DNA from: Candidatus Peribacteria bacterium
GTDB taxonomy: Bacteria; Patescibacteriota; Gracilibacteria; Peribacterales; Peribacteraceae
Reading direction: 5' to 3'
Length of the DNA: 64,000 bases
NCBI GenBank assembly: GCA_020632295.1
Contig: JACKFU010000002.1
Coordinates: 310,001 to 374,000, forward strand
Shown here: in pieces, positions 33,222 through 41,099 of the stretch
Layout: each line of letters starts with the position of its first letter
How positions within the stretch are numbered: the first letter of the stretch is position 1
Notes under the pieces: generated by a model
Told to the model about the DNA's origin: nothing
Database searches by the model: none
The model's input: only the letters and a program-made list of their open reading frames with translations
Made by a program: the position numbers and the translations under genes

Positions 33222-35222
33222 CTACACATCCAAATTCTTCACGCTCTTTGCATGTGTCTGGATGAATTTGCGCCTCGGGGCAACTTCGCTTCCCATAAGC
33301 GTTGTAAAGGTTGCATCTGCTGCTTCTGCATCATCCATCGTCACGCGGAGCATGGTGCGTACCTCGGGGTCCATCGTTGTCTCCCAGAGTTGCTCTGGAT
33401 TCATTTCTCCAAGACCTTTGTATCGCTGCAAAGAAACACGTGGCGACTTTTTCTTTTCTTTTTCTCCTTCTTCCTCTTCTCCTTCCTCTTCCTCCTCTTC
33501 TACGTCCGTTGCTACTCCCCACTCTTTGAGTACCTCTTCTTTCTGCTCATCTGTATAGGCATAACGCACGTCTTTACCCTTTGCAATTTTGTACAGCGGT
33601 GGCTGTGCAATGTAGAGGAACCCTGCATCAATTAACTCTGGGAAATATCGGAAGAAGAGCGTAAGCAGAAGTGTTCGAATGTGGGCACCGTCGACATCCG
33701 CGTCTGTCATAATAACAATGCGGTGGTAGCGGAGCTTTTCGACATCTTTGATTTCACCGATACCAACACCAAGTGCAATGATAAGAGATTTTATCTCATT
33801 GTTGGCTAGCATTTTATCAAGTCGTGCTTGCTCTACGTTCAATATTTTTCCTCGAAGAGGAAGAATTGCCTGGAAGTCTCGCTTCCGCGCTTGCTTTGCA
33901 GAACCTCCAGCTGAGTCTCCCTCAACAATGTAGAGTTCACACTCCGCTGGATCGCGACTACTACAGTCAGCAAGTTTACCAGGAAGGGTCATGCCCTCCA
34001 GTGCTCCTTTTCGGATAACACTGTCTCTAGCAGCACGAGCAGCAAGGCGAGCACGAGCAGCAAGATGACACTTACCGACAATCTCTTTTGCTTCATTCGG
34101 GTGTTCTTCGAGGTACTCAGCAAGCTTCTCGTTAACAACGGTCTCTACAGCTGTCTTCATTTCTGCATTCCCCAGCTTTCCCTTTGTCTGGCCTTCAAAC
34201 TGTGGCTCTTTAAGGCGAACGGAAACAACAGCAGTGAGTCCTTCGCGTACGTCATCTGCAGTGAGGTTGTCATCTTTCTCTTTGAGGAGCCCTTGGCTGC
34301 GAGCATACGCATTGATAGTGCGAGTAAGCGCTGCCTTAAATCCTGTTAGGTGATGACCACCCTCCATGGTGTGAATATTGTTTGCAAACGAGATAACGTT
34401 TTCCTGGAAACTCTGTGAATACTGCAGTCCTACTTCTACCATGCCATCGTCAGTATCTTTCTCAAACCAAATTGGTTTGCCAATGGTTTCTTTCGATTCA
34501 TTGAGGTGACGCACGTATGCTGCAATACCTCCTTCGAACGAAAAGCGATACAAACGTGGATGCACTTTGTCATCAGTAGGGCGCTCTTTTCTTTCGTCTA
34601 GTACTGCAATGGTGATACCACGAGTGAGATACGCCTGTTGACGAAACCGGGTCATCAGCGTTGTCATCGAAAATTCCAATGTGTCAAAAATCTCACCATC
34701 GGGCCAGAACTGAATCTTGGTACCATTTTTTTCTGTCTTCCCCTCGGTCTTAAGTGGGTACTGGGTTTTTCCGATCTTATATTCTTGATGGTGAATTTTC
34801 CCATCACGATACACCTCTGCACGGAGTTTCGTGCTGAGTGCGTTTACAACGGAAGAACCAACACCATGGAGACCTCCTGATACTTTGTATCCCGATTCAT
34901 CTCCACCAAATTTTCCTCCTGCATGCAGGGTTGTCAGCACAATTTCGAGTGCTGGGAGTTTCTTTTTTGGGTGAATATCAATCGGAATACCACGTCCGTT
35001 ATCCTCCACACTCACAGAACCATCGTCATGCAATGTGACAATAATCGTATCGCAGTGCCCAGCCATCGCCTCGTCGATAGAGTTATCGACGATTTCATAC
35101 ACACAGTGGTGCAGTCCACGCGTATCGGTGGAACCGATGTACATTCCCGGACGCTTTCTGACAGGCTCTAGTCCTTCAAGGACTTGAATTTGCTCGGCGG
35201 AATATCCTTCTTTCTTAGGCAT
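33222..35222 (-). CDS. gyrB: DNA gyrase subunit B
   Basis: 666 residues. This is the ATPase/TOPRIM subunit that introduces negative supercoils. The GHKL ATPase starts with VRKRPGMYIGSTDTRGLHH and carries the DNGRGIP and GGLHGVGSSVVNAL motifs. The TOPRIM domain has CELYIVEGDSAGGSAKQARKRDFQAILPLRGK and the metal-binding DADVDGAHIRTLLLT. Between TOPRIM halves and the tail (about 571-590) is an insert of mostly Glu/Lys (GVATDVEEEEEEG...KEKKKSPR) not typical of the family. The LQRYKGLGEM motif follows. TAAAAT lies 9 nt before the ATG. Confidence 0.96.
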   Translation of the reverse strand: MPKKEGYSAEQIQVLEGLEPVRKRPGMYIGSTDTRGLHHCVYEIVDNSIDEAMAGHCDTIIVTLHDDGSVSVEDNGRGIPIDIHPKKKLPALEIVLTTLHAGGKFGGDESGYKVSGGLHGVGSSVVNALSTKLRAEVYRDGKIHHQEYKIGKTQYPLKTEGKTEKNGTKIQFWPDGEIFDTLEFSMTTLMTRFRQQAYLTRGITIAVLDERKERPTDDKVHPRLYRFSFEGGIAAYVRHLNESKETIGKPIWFEKDTDDGMVEVGLQYSQSFQENVISFANNIHTMEGGHHLTGFKAALTRTINAYARSQGLLKEKDDNLTADDVREGLTAVVSVRLKEPQFEGQTKGKLGNAEMKTAVETVVNEKLAEYLEEHPNEAKEIVGKCHLAARARLAARAARDSVIRKGALEGMTLPGKLADCSSRDPAECELYIVEGDSAGGSAKQARKRDFQAILPLRGKILNVEQARLDKMLANNEIKSLIIALGVGIGEIKDVEKLRYHRIVIMTDADVDGAHIRTLLLTLFFRYFPELIDAGFLYIAQPPLYKIAKGKDVRYAYTDEQKEEVLKEWGVATDVEEEEEEGEEEEGEKEKKKSPRVSLQRYKGLGEMNPEQLWETTMDPEVRTMLRVTMDDAEAADATFTTLMGSEVAPRRKFIQTHAKSVKNLDV

Positions 35223-35231
35223 AGTGAAAAG

Positions 35232-35237
35232 ATTTTA
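35232..35237 (-). promoter_or_regulatory. -10 box of gyrB
   Basis: TAAAAT, predicted +1 35225, ATG 35222: a 3-nt leader. Confidence 0.5.
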
Positions 35238-35263
35238 GAGGGGAAAAGCTTGGGAAGCAATAC

Positions 35264-35340
35264 AGAAGGTGCAGAGGGTACAGAAGGTACAGAGGCAATG
35301 TTGATACCTCTGTACCTTCTGGCACTTCTGTACCTTTTTT
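35264..35340. repeat. Inverted pair of CAGAAGGTACAGAGG repeats between gyrB and rpsU
   Basis: CAGAAGGTACAGAGG (35281-35295) and its exact reverse complement (35307-35321) form a 15-bp stem with an 11-nt loop. Degenerate copies extend it on both sides, and a T7 run follows on the plus side. The words are variants of the GAAGGTGCAGAGGT repeat seen inside three proteins. Confidence 0.8.
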
Positions 35341-35352
35341 TGCAATAAATTC

Positions 35353-35381
35353 TTGCACCCTCTGCAAATTCTCCCTAAGCT
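35353..35381 (+). promoter_or_regulatory. Promoter of rpsU
   Basis: TTGCAC (35353-35358), 17-bp spacer, TAAGCT (35376-35381). Predicted +1 35388, ATG 35392. Confidence 0.5.
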
Positions 35382-35391
35382 ACCCCGGCAT

Positions 35392-35607
35392 ATGGCAGTT
35401 CATGCACACAAGCACGGCGATGAAAGTAACGAAGCGCTCCAGCAGCGCTTTAAAAAGCAAACCCAGAGAACGGGCCTTATGAAGCTCCTTCGTGAGCGTG
35501 GTCGTCGCAAGAAAAAGCCAACAAAGCGTTTGGTCCGTTTACGCGCTCTTAAGCGTGAGGACTTCCGCAGCAAAAACCGCAAGAAGCAGTTTTATAGCAA
35601 TATGTAG
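35392..35607 (+). CDS. rpsU: 30S ribosomal protein S21
   Basis: 71 residues, very basic. It matches S21 in its helical RxxK-rich body: ESNEALQQRFKKQTQRTGLMKLLRERGRRKKKPTKRLVR. The start at 35392 (MAVHAHKHGDE) gives the family length and lies 10 nt after the -10 box; a longer ORF from 35353 would cover the promoter. The C-terminus is longer than E. coli S21. Monocistronic, divergent from gyrB. Confidence 0.85.
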   Translation: MAVHAHKHGDESNEALQQRFKKQTQRTGLMKLLRERGRRKKKPTKRLVRLRALKREDFRSKNRKKQFYSNM

Positions 35608-35636
35608 TTAGAGTTTTAGAGGGTTAGAGTGTTAGC
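35608..35636. repeat. GTTAGAGT tandem between rpsU and S41 protease genes
   Basis: TTAGAGTTTTAGAGGGTTAG followed by AGTGTTAG; a degenerate 8-9 bp tandem also found before fusA and rpsG. Confidence 0.7.
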
Positions 35637-37254
35637 GAAGGATTTCGAGCGCCTTCAGCAATGGCGCATCTCTATTGTCGACCTCGCCAATACCGATATC
35701 CGGATACACACCAACACCGTTAATCTTCTTGCCGCTTGGCGTATACCATTCAGCAATGGTCATTTTAAGACTGCTTTGATCGGTAAACTGCATCACCTGC
35801 TGCACCGTGCCTTTACCGAAGGACTTGGCACCAATTACCGTAGCGCGATCAAGGTCTTGCAAAGCACCGGCGACAATTTCTGATGCCGATGCAGACCCTT
35901 CGTCAATGAGAACAGCAACAGGAATGCTATCAGCAATAATTTGCTCTTTTGTTGTATAATCAAAGCTCTTCTCTTTACGTCGACGCACTTCGACGAATGC
36001 CGTGTTCTTTGGAACAAACATAGAGATAACTGTGTCCGCAGCATCCAGAAGTCCTCCAGGATTCTTTCGGAGATCTAATACAAATCCCTTTGGCGTATGT
36101 CCACTAATAGAGGATTGTACATTTGCACGAAGTTCTGTATCGGTAATACGACCGAACTGGGAAATTTTGACGACGAGCACATCGCCCTGCCAGCTAATTG
36201 TTGCCTCAGGCACCTTGATGATGTCACGCATGACATCAACATCGAATACGACGCCATCTCTATTGATTGTTAGCTTTGCCGTGGATCCTTTTGGCCCACG
36301 TACATGTTCAACCGCTTCCAAGAAGGAGAGACCAGCAAGATCTTCACCATTAACTTTAAGAATCTGATCCCCTGGTTCTAAGCCCGCTGCTTCTGCTGGT
36401 GAACCGACAATGGGTGACACGACAGTAAGTACATTATCGACATGCTCCACCTGCGCACCAATACCTGTTAGCTCTCCATTAATCTGCGACTGGAACTGCT
36501 TTGCTCGCACAGGACGCATAAACGTTGTGTACTTGTCACCAAGGCTTTCTACGAGTCCTTCTGCTGCCTTCCAGGCAGCTTCGTCGGTATCGATATCATC
36601 GGTGTACAAAAACTCTCGTTCAATAGCGCTCCAGATTGCCTCAAGAATCTGCGTCTTTGGTAGGTTCATTAAACGCTTATTTGTCTCTAAATTAAACTTT
36701 ATCGTCGGTGCATTCGTCTGAAAGTCACTGCTTTGCACCTCCTCTTCGCCTGCTGCCTTGCGTAGCAAGATGAGCGCCTCTCTACCGGTAAGCTTTCTGC
36801 GTACACCAAAGAGATTTTCCCTCAGTGGCTCCATCCAGCTGCGAGCTATTGCAACACGCACAGCACGTTCTTCTGGTGTGCCGATACGTACATCACTAAA
36901 TGCAGCTGGCGATGCCGTATCTAGCCCTGTTAGGTTTACAACAACACGGAGTGCATCTCCACGCGAAATCCCCTGCCCTAGCAAAAGGTCGTACCCAAAT
37001 GCTTCCAAAGCATTCTTTTTGTGTGCAACGCGAATGAACGGCTCGTATCCGCTTGCCACTCTTCTGTAGGGAAGATCTTTGCGCTGATCAACTTCCAAAT
37101 TCTCAAGATTTAGCACCTGCACCGCTGCACGAATAAAGTCTCCTCGTGTGACCACTTCGTCATCACGAACACGTAATGCATCTGAAGCAGAAATCGCAAA
37201 GACAGACTGCGGAACAAAAACAAGAGACAGGATAACGATAGATAGTTTTCTCAT
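35632..37254 (-). CDS. SLH-like/PDZ/S41 C-terminal processing peptidase (CtpA-like)
   Basis: 540 residues from ATG 37254. The signal peptide is 1-20 (ending VFA). The N-terminal region (about 25-185) reads like divergent SLH repeats: VTRGDFIRAAV, ISRGDALRVVVNLTG, FSDV and LTGREALILLRKA. A PDZ domain lies about 250-325 with GIGAQVE and AAGLEPGDQILKVNGEDL. The S41 core follows, with FVLDLRKNPGGLL, the catalytic Ser in DEGSASASEIV (near 451) and Lys in FGKGTVQQV. It probably processes exported proteins at the cell surface. TGG+TAGAAT ends 7 nt before this ATG, deciding against the ORF start at 37275. Confidence 0.92.
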   Translation of the reverse strand: MRKLSIVILSLVFVPQSVFAISASDALRVRDDEVVTRGDFIRAAVQVLNLENLEVDQRKDLPYRRVASGYEPFIRVAHKKNALEAFGYDLLLGQGISRGDALRVVVNLTGLDTASPAAFSDVRIGTPEERAVRVAIARSWMEPLRENLFGVRRKLTGREALILLRKAAGEEEVQSSDFQTNAPTIKFNLETNKRLMNLPKTQILEAIWSAIEREFLYTDDIDTDEAAWKAAEGLVESLGDKYTTFMRPVRAKQFQSQINGELTGIGAQVEHVDNVLTVVSPIVGSPAEAAGLEPGDQILKVNGEDLAGLSFLEAVEHVRGPKGSTAKLTINRDGVVFDVDVMRDIIKVPEATISWQGDVLVVKISQFGRITDTELRANVQSSISGHTPKGFVLDLRKNPGGLLDAADTVISMFVPKNTAFVEVRRRKEKSFDYTTKEQIIADSIPVAVLIDEGSASASEIVAGALQDLDRATVIGAKSFGKGTVQQVMQFTDQSSLKMTIAEWYTPSGKKINGVGVYPDIGIGEVDNRDAPLLKALEILR

Positions 37255-37261
37255 GAGCGGC

Positions 37262-37270
37262 ATTCTACCA
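37262..37270 (-). promoter_or_regulatory. Extended -10 promoter of the S41 protease gene
   Basis: TGG+TAGAAT, predicted +1 37255, ATG 37254. Confidence 0.65.
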
Positions 37271-37301
37271 CTCAAGCTAGTGATACTAAAGACTGATTTG
37301 C

Positions 37302-38969
37302 CTACTGAGCGTACGCTGCAAAGAATCGATCTTCCGGCACGTACGTATTAGTTTCCACAAGCACTCCCCTCTCTTTCATGTTTTCTTTTTTATAAAAGAG
37401 AATGCTCAGTATCCAGAATCCACCAACAACGTAAAAGAGTGACGGGATAATAAGCAGTGCAACGTAGTTGAGTGGTGAACCTGCAGCAGATCCAAACAGA
37501 TCCCCAAGTGTACGTGGATGACCAGGAAGAAGATCTGGCAGCGTCACAAGGAAGTTAAACATTCCGTGGAGGACAATTGCCGTGAGGATACCTGTCATCA
37601 TTTTTTGATGACGGAAGAATGTCTGCTCGGGCTGTCGAAGCAAGCGATGGAGCAGCAATGGAATTGGATGGATCTTCCCTTCTTTGTGCTGGTCACTAAG
37701 AATAGGGCCAGCAAAGATTGCCATGCCGTAGAAGTATGCGAGCACGCCTGTAGAAAGAATGTGGACCATGTTCGTAAGAATCGCTCGACCAAGAACATTA
37801 CCCATGAATGCACCCCACTCTGGCACCTCAGGTGTGAGCAGATACTGACGGACAAAGGCAAGGAAATAGCTTGGGTTCATCACATTCTCGGCAAATGCAA
37901 ATCCAATAGCAACGATAATACCGAGCTGCAATACATCATCAATAGAGCTGAAGAAACGTTGTCCACTCTTTTTGAGTACCCAAAACTTCGATAGTTCCTC
38001 AATGAGTCCAACGAGAAGGAACGAGATAAGCGTTGCAAGCAATGTCGACCGCATACCTGTTACACCAACGAGATTTCCTGTGACGAATGCGTTTGAACTC
38101 CGAGTAAAGTTTTCCGGAACAATGCGAAAGAGGAAGAACTGCAGCTCTACTTGATGCCGTACAAGCGCATCGTAGAAAAGAATCGGTGCTGTCGAAAGCA
38201 TGCCCGAGAAGAACATGAGAATCACAAGACTCAGTCGCTGTTTGTGCTCCTTGAGGAACATCAGACACCAAATAACCGCGGGAATAAGTGCAATGACTGT
38301 TGCAAGTACACGTGCGCCACGCTCACTCGGCGGCTCTGTAAAGAACATGTGCACACCAAGCCAGAAGATGAAGGTACCCAGTACCGATGCTTTAATCGTG
38401 GGACTCCAGTGTCCAAAGAGAAACCGCCATGCAACAACGGTGCAGACGATACCAAGCGCCATGAAGAACGGATCTTGGGGCGTTGCAGGGTCAAACAGCA
38501 TTGCATGGAACCCAAGGAGCACAAATGTTGCTATCGTACCAATCGTAAAGGCAAAGACATACTGTCTCGACTTTGCCCACAGAAGCTGCGCTGCAATACT
38601 GAGTACACCGACAATCGCGAAGAACGTTGCTGCAGTCGTTGTTCCATTGGGACCAGTGAACGGAGCTATCCCTCCAACAGTGTTGAGAGAAAGCATAAGA
38701 AGCCCCACTGTGCAGACAACAGTAGCGACAATAGTATGCAATGATGGAAGGTATGGTTTTCGCTTTCGTAATTCGGTGTCACTAAGCGGTTCATGGTGCA
38801 CCGAAGCGTGGTTCAATATTCCCATCCAGATTCTTGTTAGGACGAGGGAAATAATGAGAAATGTGACAAATACCATCACGGCATTTCCTGTGCCGGTATC
38901 TGCAGGCGCAAACAGCGCAGTGTTACTGTTTAGTGCTGATGCGGTGAGGGTTTGTATGGTGTATGTCAC
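37302..38969 (-). CDS. PrsW family intramembrane metalloprotease, GTG start
   Basis: 555 residues from GTG 38969; about a dozen membrane helices. PrsW-group motifs are in order: VGLIEELSKFWVLKKSG (EExxK near 322-326), AIGFAFAENVMN (helix with E and N), and HGMFNFLV near 467. They form the zinc site. Related PrsW proteins start regulated proteolysis of anti-sigma factors, but its substrate here is unknown. The family is usually 200-350 residues; this one has extra N-terminal helices (about 30-290). TGT+TATAAT ends 10 nt before the GTG. Confidence 0.85.
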   Translation of the reverse strand: MTYTIQTLTASALNSNTALFAPADTGTGNAVMVFVTFLIISLVLTRIWMGILNHASVHHEPLSDTELRKRKPYLPSLHTIVATVVCTVGLLMLSLNTVGGIAPFTGPNGTTTAATFFAIVGVLSIAAQLLWAKSRQYVFAFTIGTIATFVLLGFHAMLFDPATPQDPFFMALGIVCTVVAWRFLFGHWSPTIKASVLGTFIFWLGVHMFFTEPPSERGARVLATVIALIPAVIWCLMFLKEHKQRLSLVILMFFSGMLSTAPILFYDALVRHQVELQFFLFRIVPENFTRSSNAFVTGNLVGVTGMRSTLLATLISFLLVGLIEELSKFWVLKKSGQRFFSSIDDVLQLGIIVAIGFAFAENVMNPSYFLAFVRQYLLTPEVPEWGAFMGNVLGRAILTNMVHILSTGVLAYFYGMAIFAGPILSDQHKEGKIHPIPLLLHRLLRQPEQTFFRHQKMMTGILTAIVLHGMFNFLVTLPDLLPGHPRTLGDLFGSAAGSPLNYVALLIIPSLFYVVGGFWILSILFYKKENMKERGVLVETNTYVPEDRFFAAYAQ

Positions 38970-38979
38970 TTGTATGAAT

Positions 38980-38988
38980 ATTATAACA
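38980..38988 (-). promoter_or_regulatory. Extended -10 promoter of the PrsW gene
   Basis: TGT+TATAAT, predicted +1 38973. The first start codon in frame downstream is GTG 38969. The longer ORF would contain the promoter. Confidence 0.6.
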
Positions 38989-39059
38989 TATTTTGACGTA
39001 TTTAAAAAGTGTTGTTTTTGTAATGTTTCTTTCCTCTTTCCTCTTTCCACTTTCCTCTT

Positions 39060-39065
39060 TACACT
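39060..39065 (+). promoter_or_regulatory. -10 box of glyS
   Basis: TACACT ends exactly 6 nt before the ATG at 39072. A TTTCCTC pyrimidine tandem (39029-39060) precedes it. Confidence 0.5.
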
Positions 39066-39071
39066 TGCTCC

Positions 39072-40472
39072 ATGCCAGCCACATCGCTCGATCAGGTCGT
39101 TTCCCTCTGTAAGCGCAGAGGCTTCATCTTCCCCGGCTCCGATATTTACGGAGGACTAGCAAATACTTGGGATTACGGCCCACTAGGCGTTGAGCTGAAA
39201 AATAAGGTCAAAAAGCACTGGTGGACTACTTTCGTCCGTAAGCGCATCGATATGGTGGGGTTGGATAGTGCCATCCTGATGAATCGAAGAGTTTGGGAGG
39301 CAAGTGGCCATGTTGGCTCGTTTAACGATCCCCTTGTCGACTGTAAAGACTGTAACGAGCGCTTTCGGGGCGATAAGTTGCTCGAGGAAAAACTCGGCGT
39401 GGAGGCGGCGGCAATTCTCACCTTAGACCAAGTGCAGCCAATGCTTACAAGTGAAAAGATTGCCTGCCCCAACTGCGGCAGCTGTACCTGGTCTCCTGCT
39501 AAGCACTTTAACCTGATGTTTAAAACGAAGCAGGGTGTGATTGAGGGGGAAGGAGATGATATCTACATGCGACCGGAAACCGCGCAGGGAATTTTTGTGA
39601 ACTTCAAAAACGTCCTCAATACCATGCGTCCTCGCCTGCCATTTGGTATCGGTCAGATTGGTAAGGCATTCCGCAACGAGATTACTCCTGGAAACTTCAC
39701 GTTCCGTACCCGCGAATTTGAGCAGATGGAAATTGAGTACTTTGTGGATCCGAAGGAGAAGAAAACACTCTTTGATGCATGGCAACAGACCGTCTGGGAT
39801 TGGTACACCGGCCTTGGTATTGCGAAAGAACGACTGCGTGTGCGAGAACATGAGCAAGACGAACTCAGCCACTACAGTAGTAAGACGATTGATATTGAAT
39901 ACCAGTTCCCTTGGGGATGGGGTGAACTCTTTGGGCTTGCTGACCGCGGCAATTATGACCTCAGTCAGCACGAACAGTTTAGCGGTGAAGACCTGAAATA
40001 CACTGACCCCGATGAGCCAACGAATAAGTTCCTTCCTGATGTCATTGAGCCGAGTTTCGGTTGCGATCGCACTGTGCTTACCTTCTTACTGGAAGCCTAC
40101 ACCGAAGAGGAGTTGCCAAACGGTGATGTCCGTACAGTGATGAAGTTTGACAAAAGAATTGCCCCTATTACTATTGCCGTTCTCCCTTTAAGCAAAAAAG
40201 AGAATTTGATCGCAAAAGCAAAAGAGGTCTATCAACTCTTACTGGATGAGACGAACCTGACCGTTGATTTTGATGTCACTGGAAGTATTGGTAAGCGCTA
40301 CCGCCGGCAGGATGAAATTGGAACACCGCTCTGTATCACCGTCGACTTTGGCACTCTTGGTGAAGACAAGGAACAAGGTGAAGCTGATACCGTTACCATC
40401 CGTGACCGTGATTCACTTGAGCAGAAGCGTGTGAAGATTTCGGAGCTTAGAGAGGCAATTGCGCAGTATTAG
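39072..40472 (+). CDS. glyS: Glycyl-tRNA synthetase, alpha2 (homodimeric) type
   Basis: 466 residues, class II synthetase of the eukaryote/Gram-positive-like dimer type, not the bacterial alpha-beta form. The N-terminus reads FIFPGSDIYGGLANTWDYGPLGVELK. RPETAQGIFVNFKNV, FGIGQIGKAFRNEITPGNFTFRTREFEQMEIEYF, and the C-terminal anticodon-binding domain with VDFDVTGSIGKRYRRQDEIGTPLCITVDF are all present. An internal zinc-type CKDCNERF...CPNCGSC is seen. It overlaps the convergent orphan gene by 26 bp. Confidence 0.96.
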   Translation: MPATSLDQVVSLCKRRGFIFPGSDIYGGLANTWDYGPLGVELKNKVKKHWWTTFVRKRIDMVGLDSAILMNRRVWEASGHVGSFNDPLVDCKDCNERFRGDKLLEEKLGVEAAAILTLDQVQPMLTSEKIACPNCGSCTWSPAKHFNLMFKTKQGVIEGEGDDIYMRPETAQGIFVNFKNVLNTMRPRLPFGIGQIGKAFRNEITPGNFTFRTREFEQMEIEYFVDPKEKKTLFDAWQQTVWDWYTGLGIAKERLRVREHEQDELSHYSSKTIDIEYQFPWGWGELFGLADRGNYDLSQHEQFSGEDLKYTDPDEPTNKFLPDVIEPSFGCDRTVLTFLLEAYTEEELPNGDVRTVMKFDKRIAPITIAVLPLSKKENLIAKAKEVYQLLLDETNLTVDFDVTGSIGKRYRRQDEIGTPLCITVDFGTLGEDKEQGEADTVTIRDRDSLEQKRVKISELREAIAQY

Positions 40473-40839
40473 AGGAATTAACAGATTCTTCCTGCTCCCG
40501 TATAATTCTTCGGAGCATTTCTTGCGATTTCTGATCGAAGATATTGGCTACAATTTCTCTGAGCTGTTCGATATCACCGTAGACCTTTCGCATCTGCATA
40601 ATGTGATACCGCAGCGCAGGGCCTATCTGGACAATCCCCTGCTCATCAACCGGCATGGCACTTGGAACATGCTGAATTTCACTATACGCACAACCTGCCT
40701 CAAATGCTTTCTGCAGCTGTCGCTGCACATCAGTGCGTATGTCTGCTGGAAGTCCTTCCAGGAATTCCTGCAGGGAGCTTAGATCTTTTCCCACTTTACG
40801 GATTTTCTTCCGAATTTTTCGTGTTCTAAGGTCTCTCAT
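40447..40839 (-). CDS. Helical hypothetical protein
   Basis: 130 residues from ATG 40839 (139 from 40866), family not recognised. The basic N-terminus (RTRKIRKKIRKVGKD) is followed by helices with FLEGLPADIRTDVQRQLQKAFEAGCAYSEI and a later LRYHIMQMRKVYGDIEQLREIVANIF. No signal or membrane segment. The conserved-looking middle and absence of a shadow gene argue that it is real. The choice of start is tentative. Divergent from the rpsB leader. Confidence 0.55.
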   Translation of the reverse strand: MRDLRTRKIRKKIRKVGKDLSSLQEFLEGLPADIRTDVQRQLQKAFEAGCAYSEIQHVPSAMPVDEQGIVQIGPALRYHIMQMRKVYGDIEQLREIVANIFDQKSQEMLRRIIREQEESVNSSNTAQLPL

Positions 40840-40973
40840 GGAGCAGATATTTTGGGCATTCGGCACTCAAAAGTCACTGGCAGTACGCAGAGAGTGTGTC
40901 AGCATTGCTCTTTGCCAAAAAAACTTATGAGAATCCTTGTATTGAGGCTGAAAATGCGTAGAATACGCAAGCA

Positions 40974-41052
40974 CTTTTGACCGATCGCTGTGGTCCTGAC
41001 TCGTAGGGCAACCTCGAGAATCCTCCACTCTCAGGCGAAAAGACGTCAAAGG
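40974..41052 (+). ncRNA. Candidate structured RNA leader upstream of rpsB
   Basis: An outer stem CTTTTGAC (40974-40981) pairs with GTCAAAGG (41045-41052), one G-U included. A second stem CCTGA (40995-40999) pairs with TCAGG (41031-41035). An inner hairpin CTCG-t-AGG-GCAA-CCT-CGAG (41000-41018) is closed by a GNRA tetraloop. The 3' part CTCTCAGGCGAAAAGAC resembles the conserved end of glycine riboswitch aptamers, but the expected 5' GGAGAG is missing. It may instead be an S2-binding autoregulatory leader. Confidence 0.5.
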
Positions 41053-41076
41053 GAAGCTAAGGATACTTATTAGCCA

Positions 41077-41099
41077 TTAACAATTAACAATTAACTACT
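41077..41099. repeat. ATTAACA tandem before rpsB
   Basis: ATTAACAATTAACAATTAAC ends 4 nt before the rpsB ATG. A related tandem lies before tsf (41801-41820), and TTAACAATTAAC before rdgB (2736-2747). Confidence 0.7.

Noticed and set aside
38200..39159. 319-residue ORF antisense to the PrsW gene and across the glyS start
   Set aside because: Runs through two promoters and has shadow composition; PrsW motifs are on the other strand.
40974..41052. Definite glycine riboswitch
   Set aside because: Only the 3' half resembles the aptamer; the 5' GGAGAG strand is missing and the downstream gene is rpsB.
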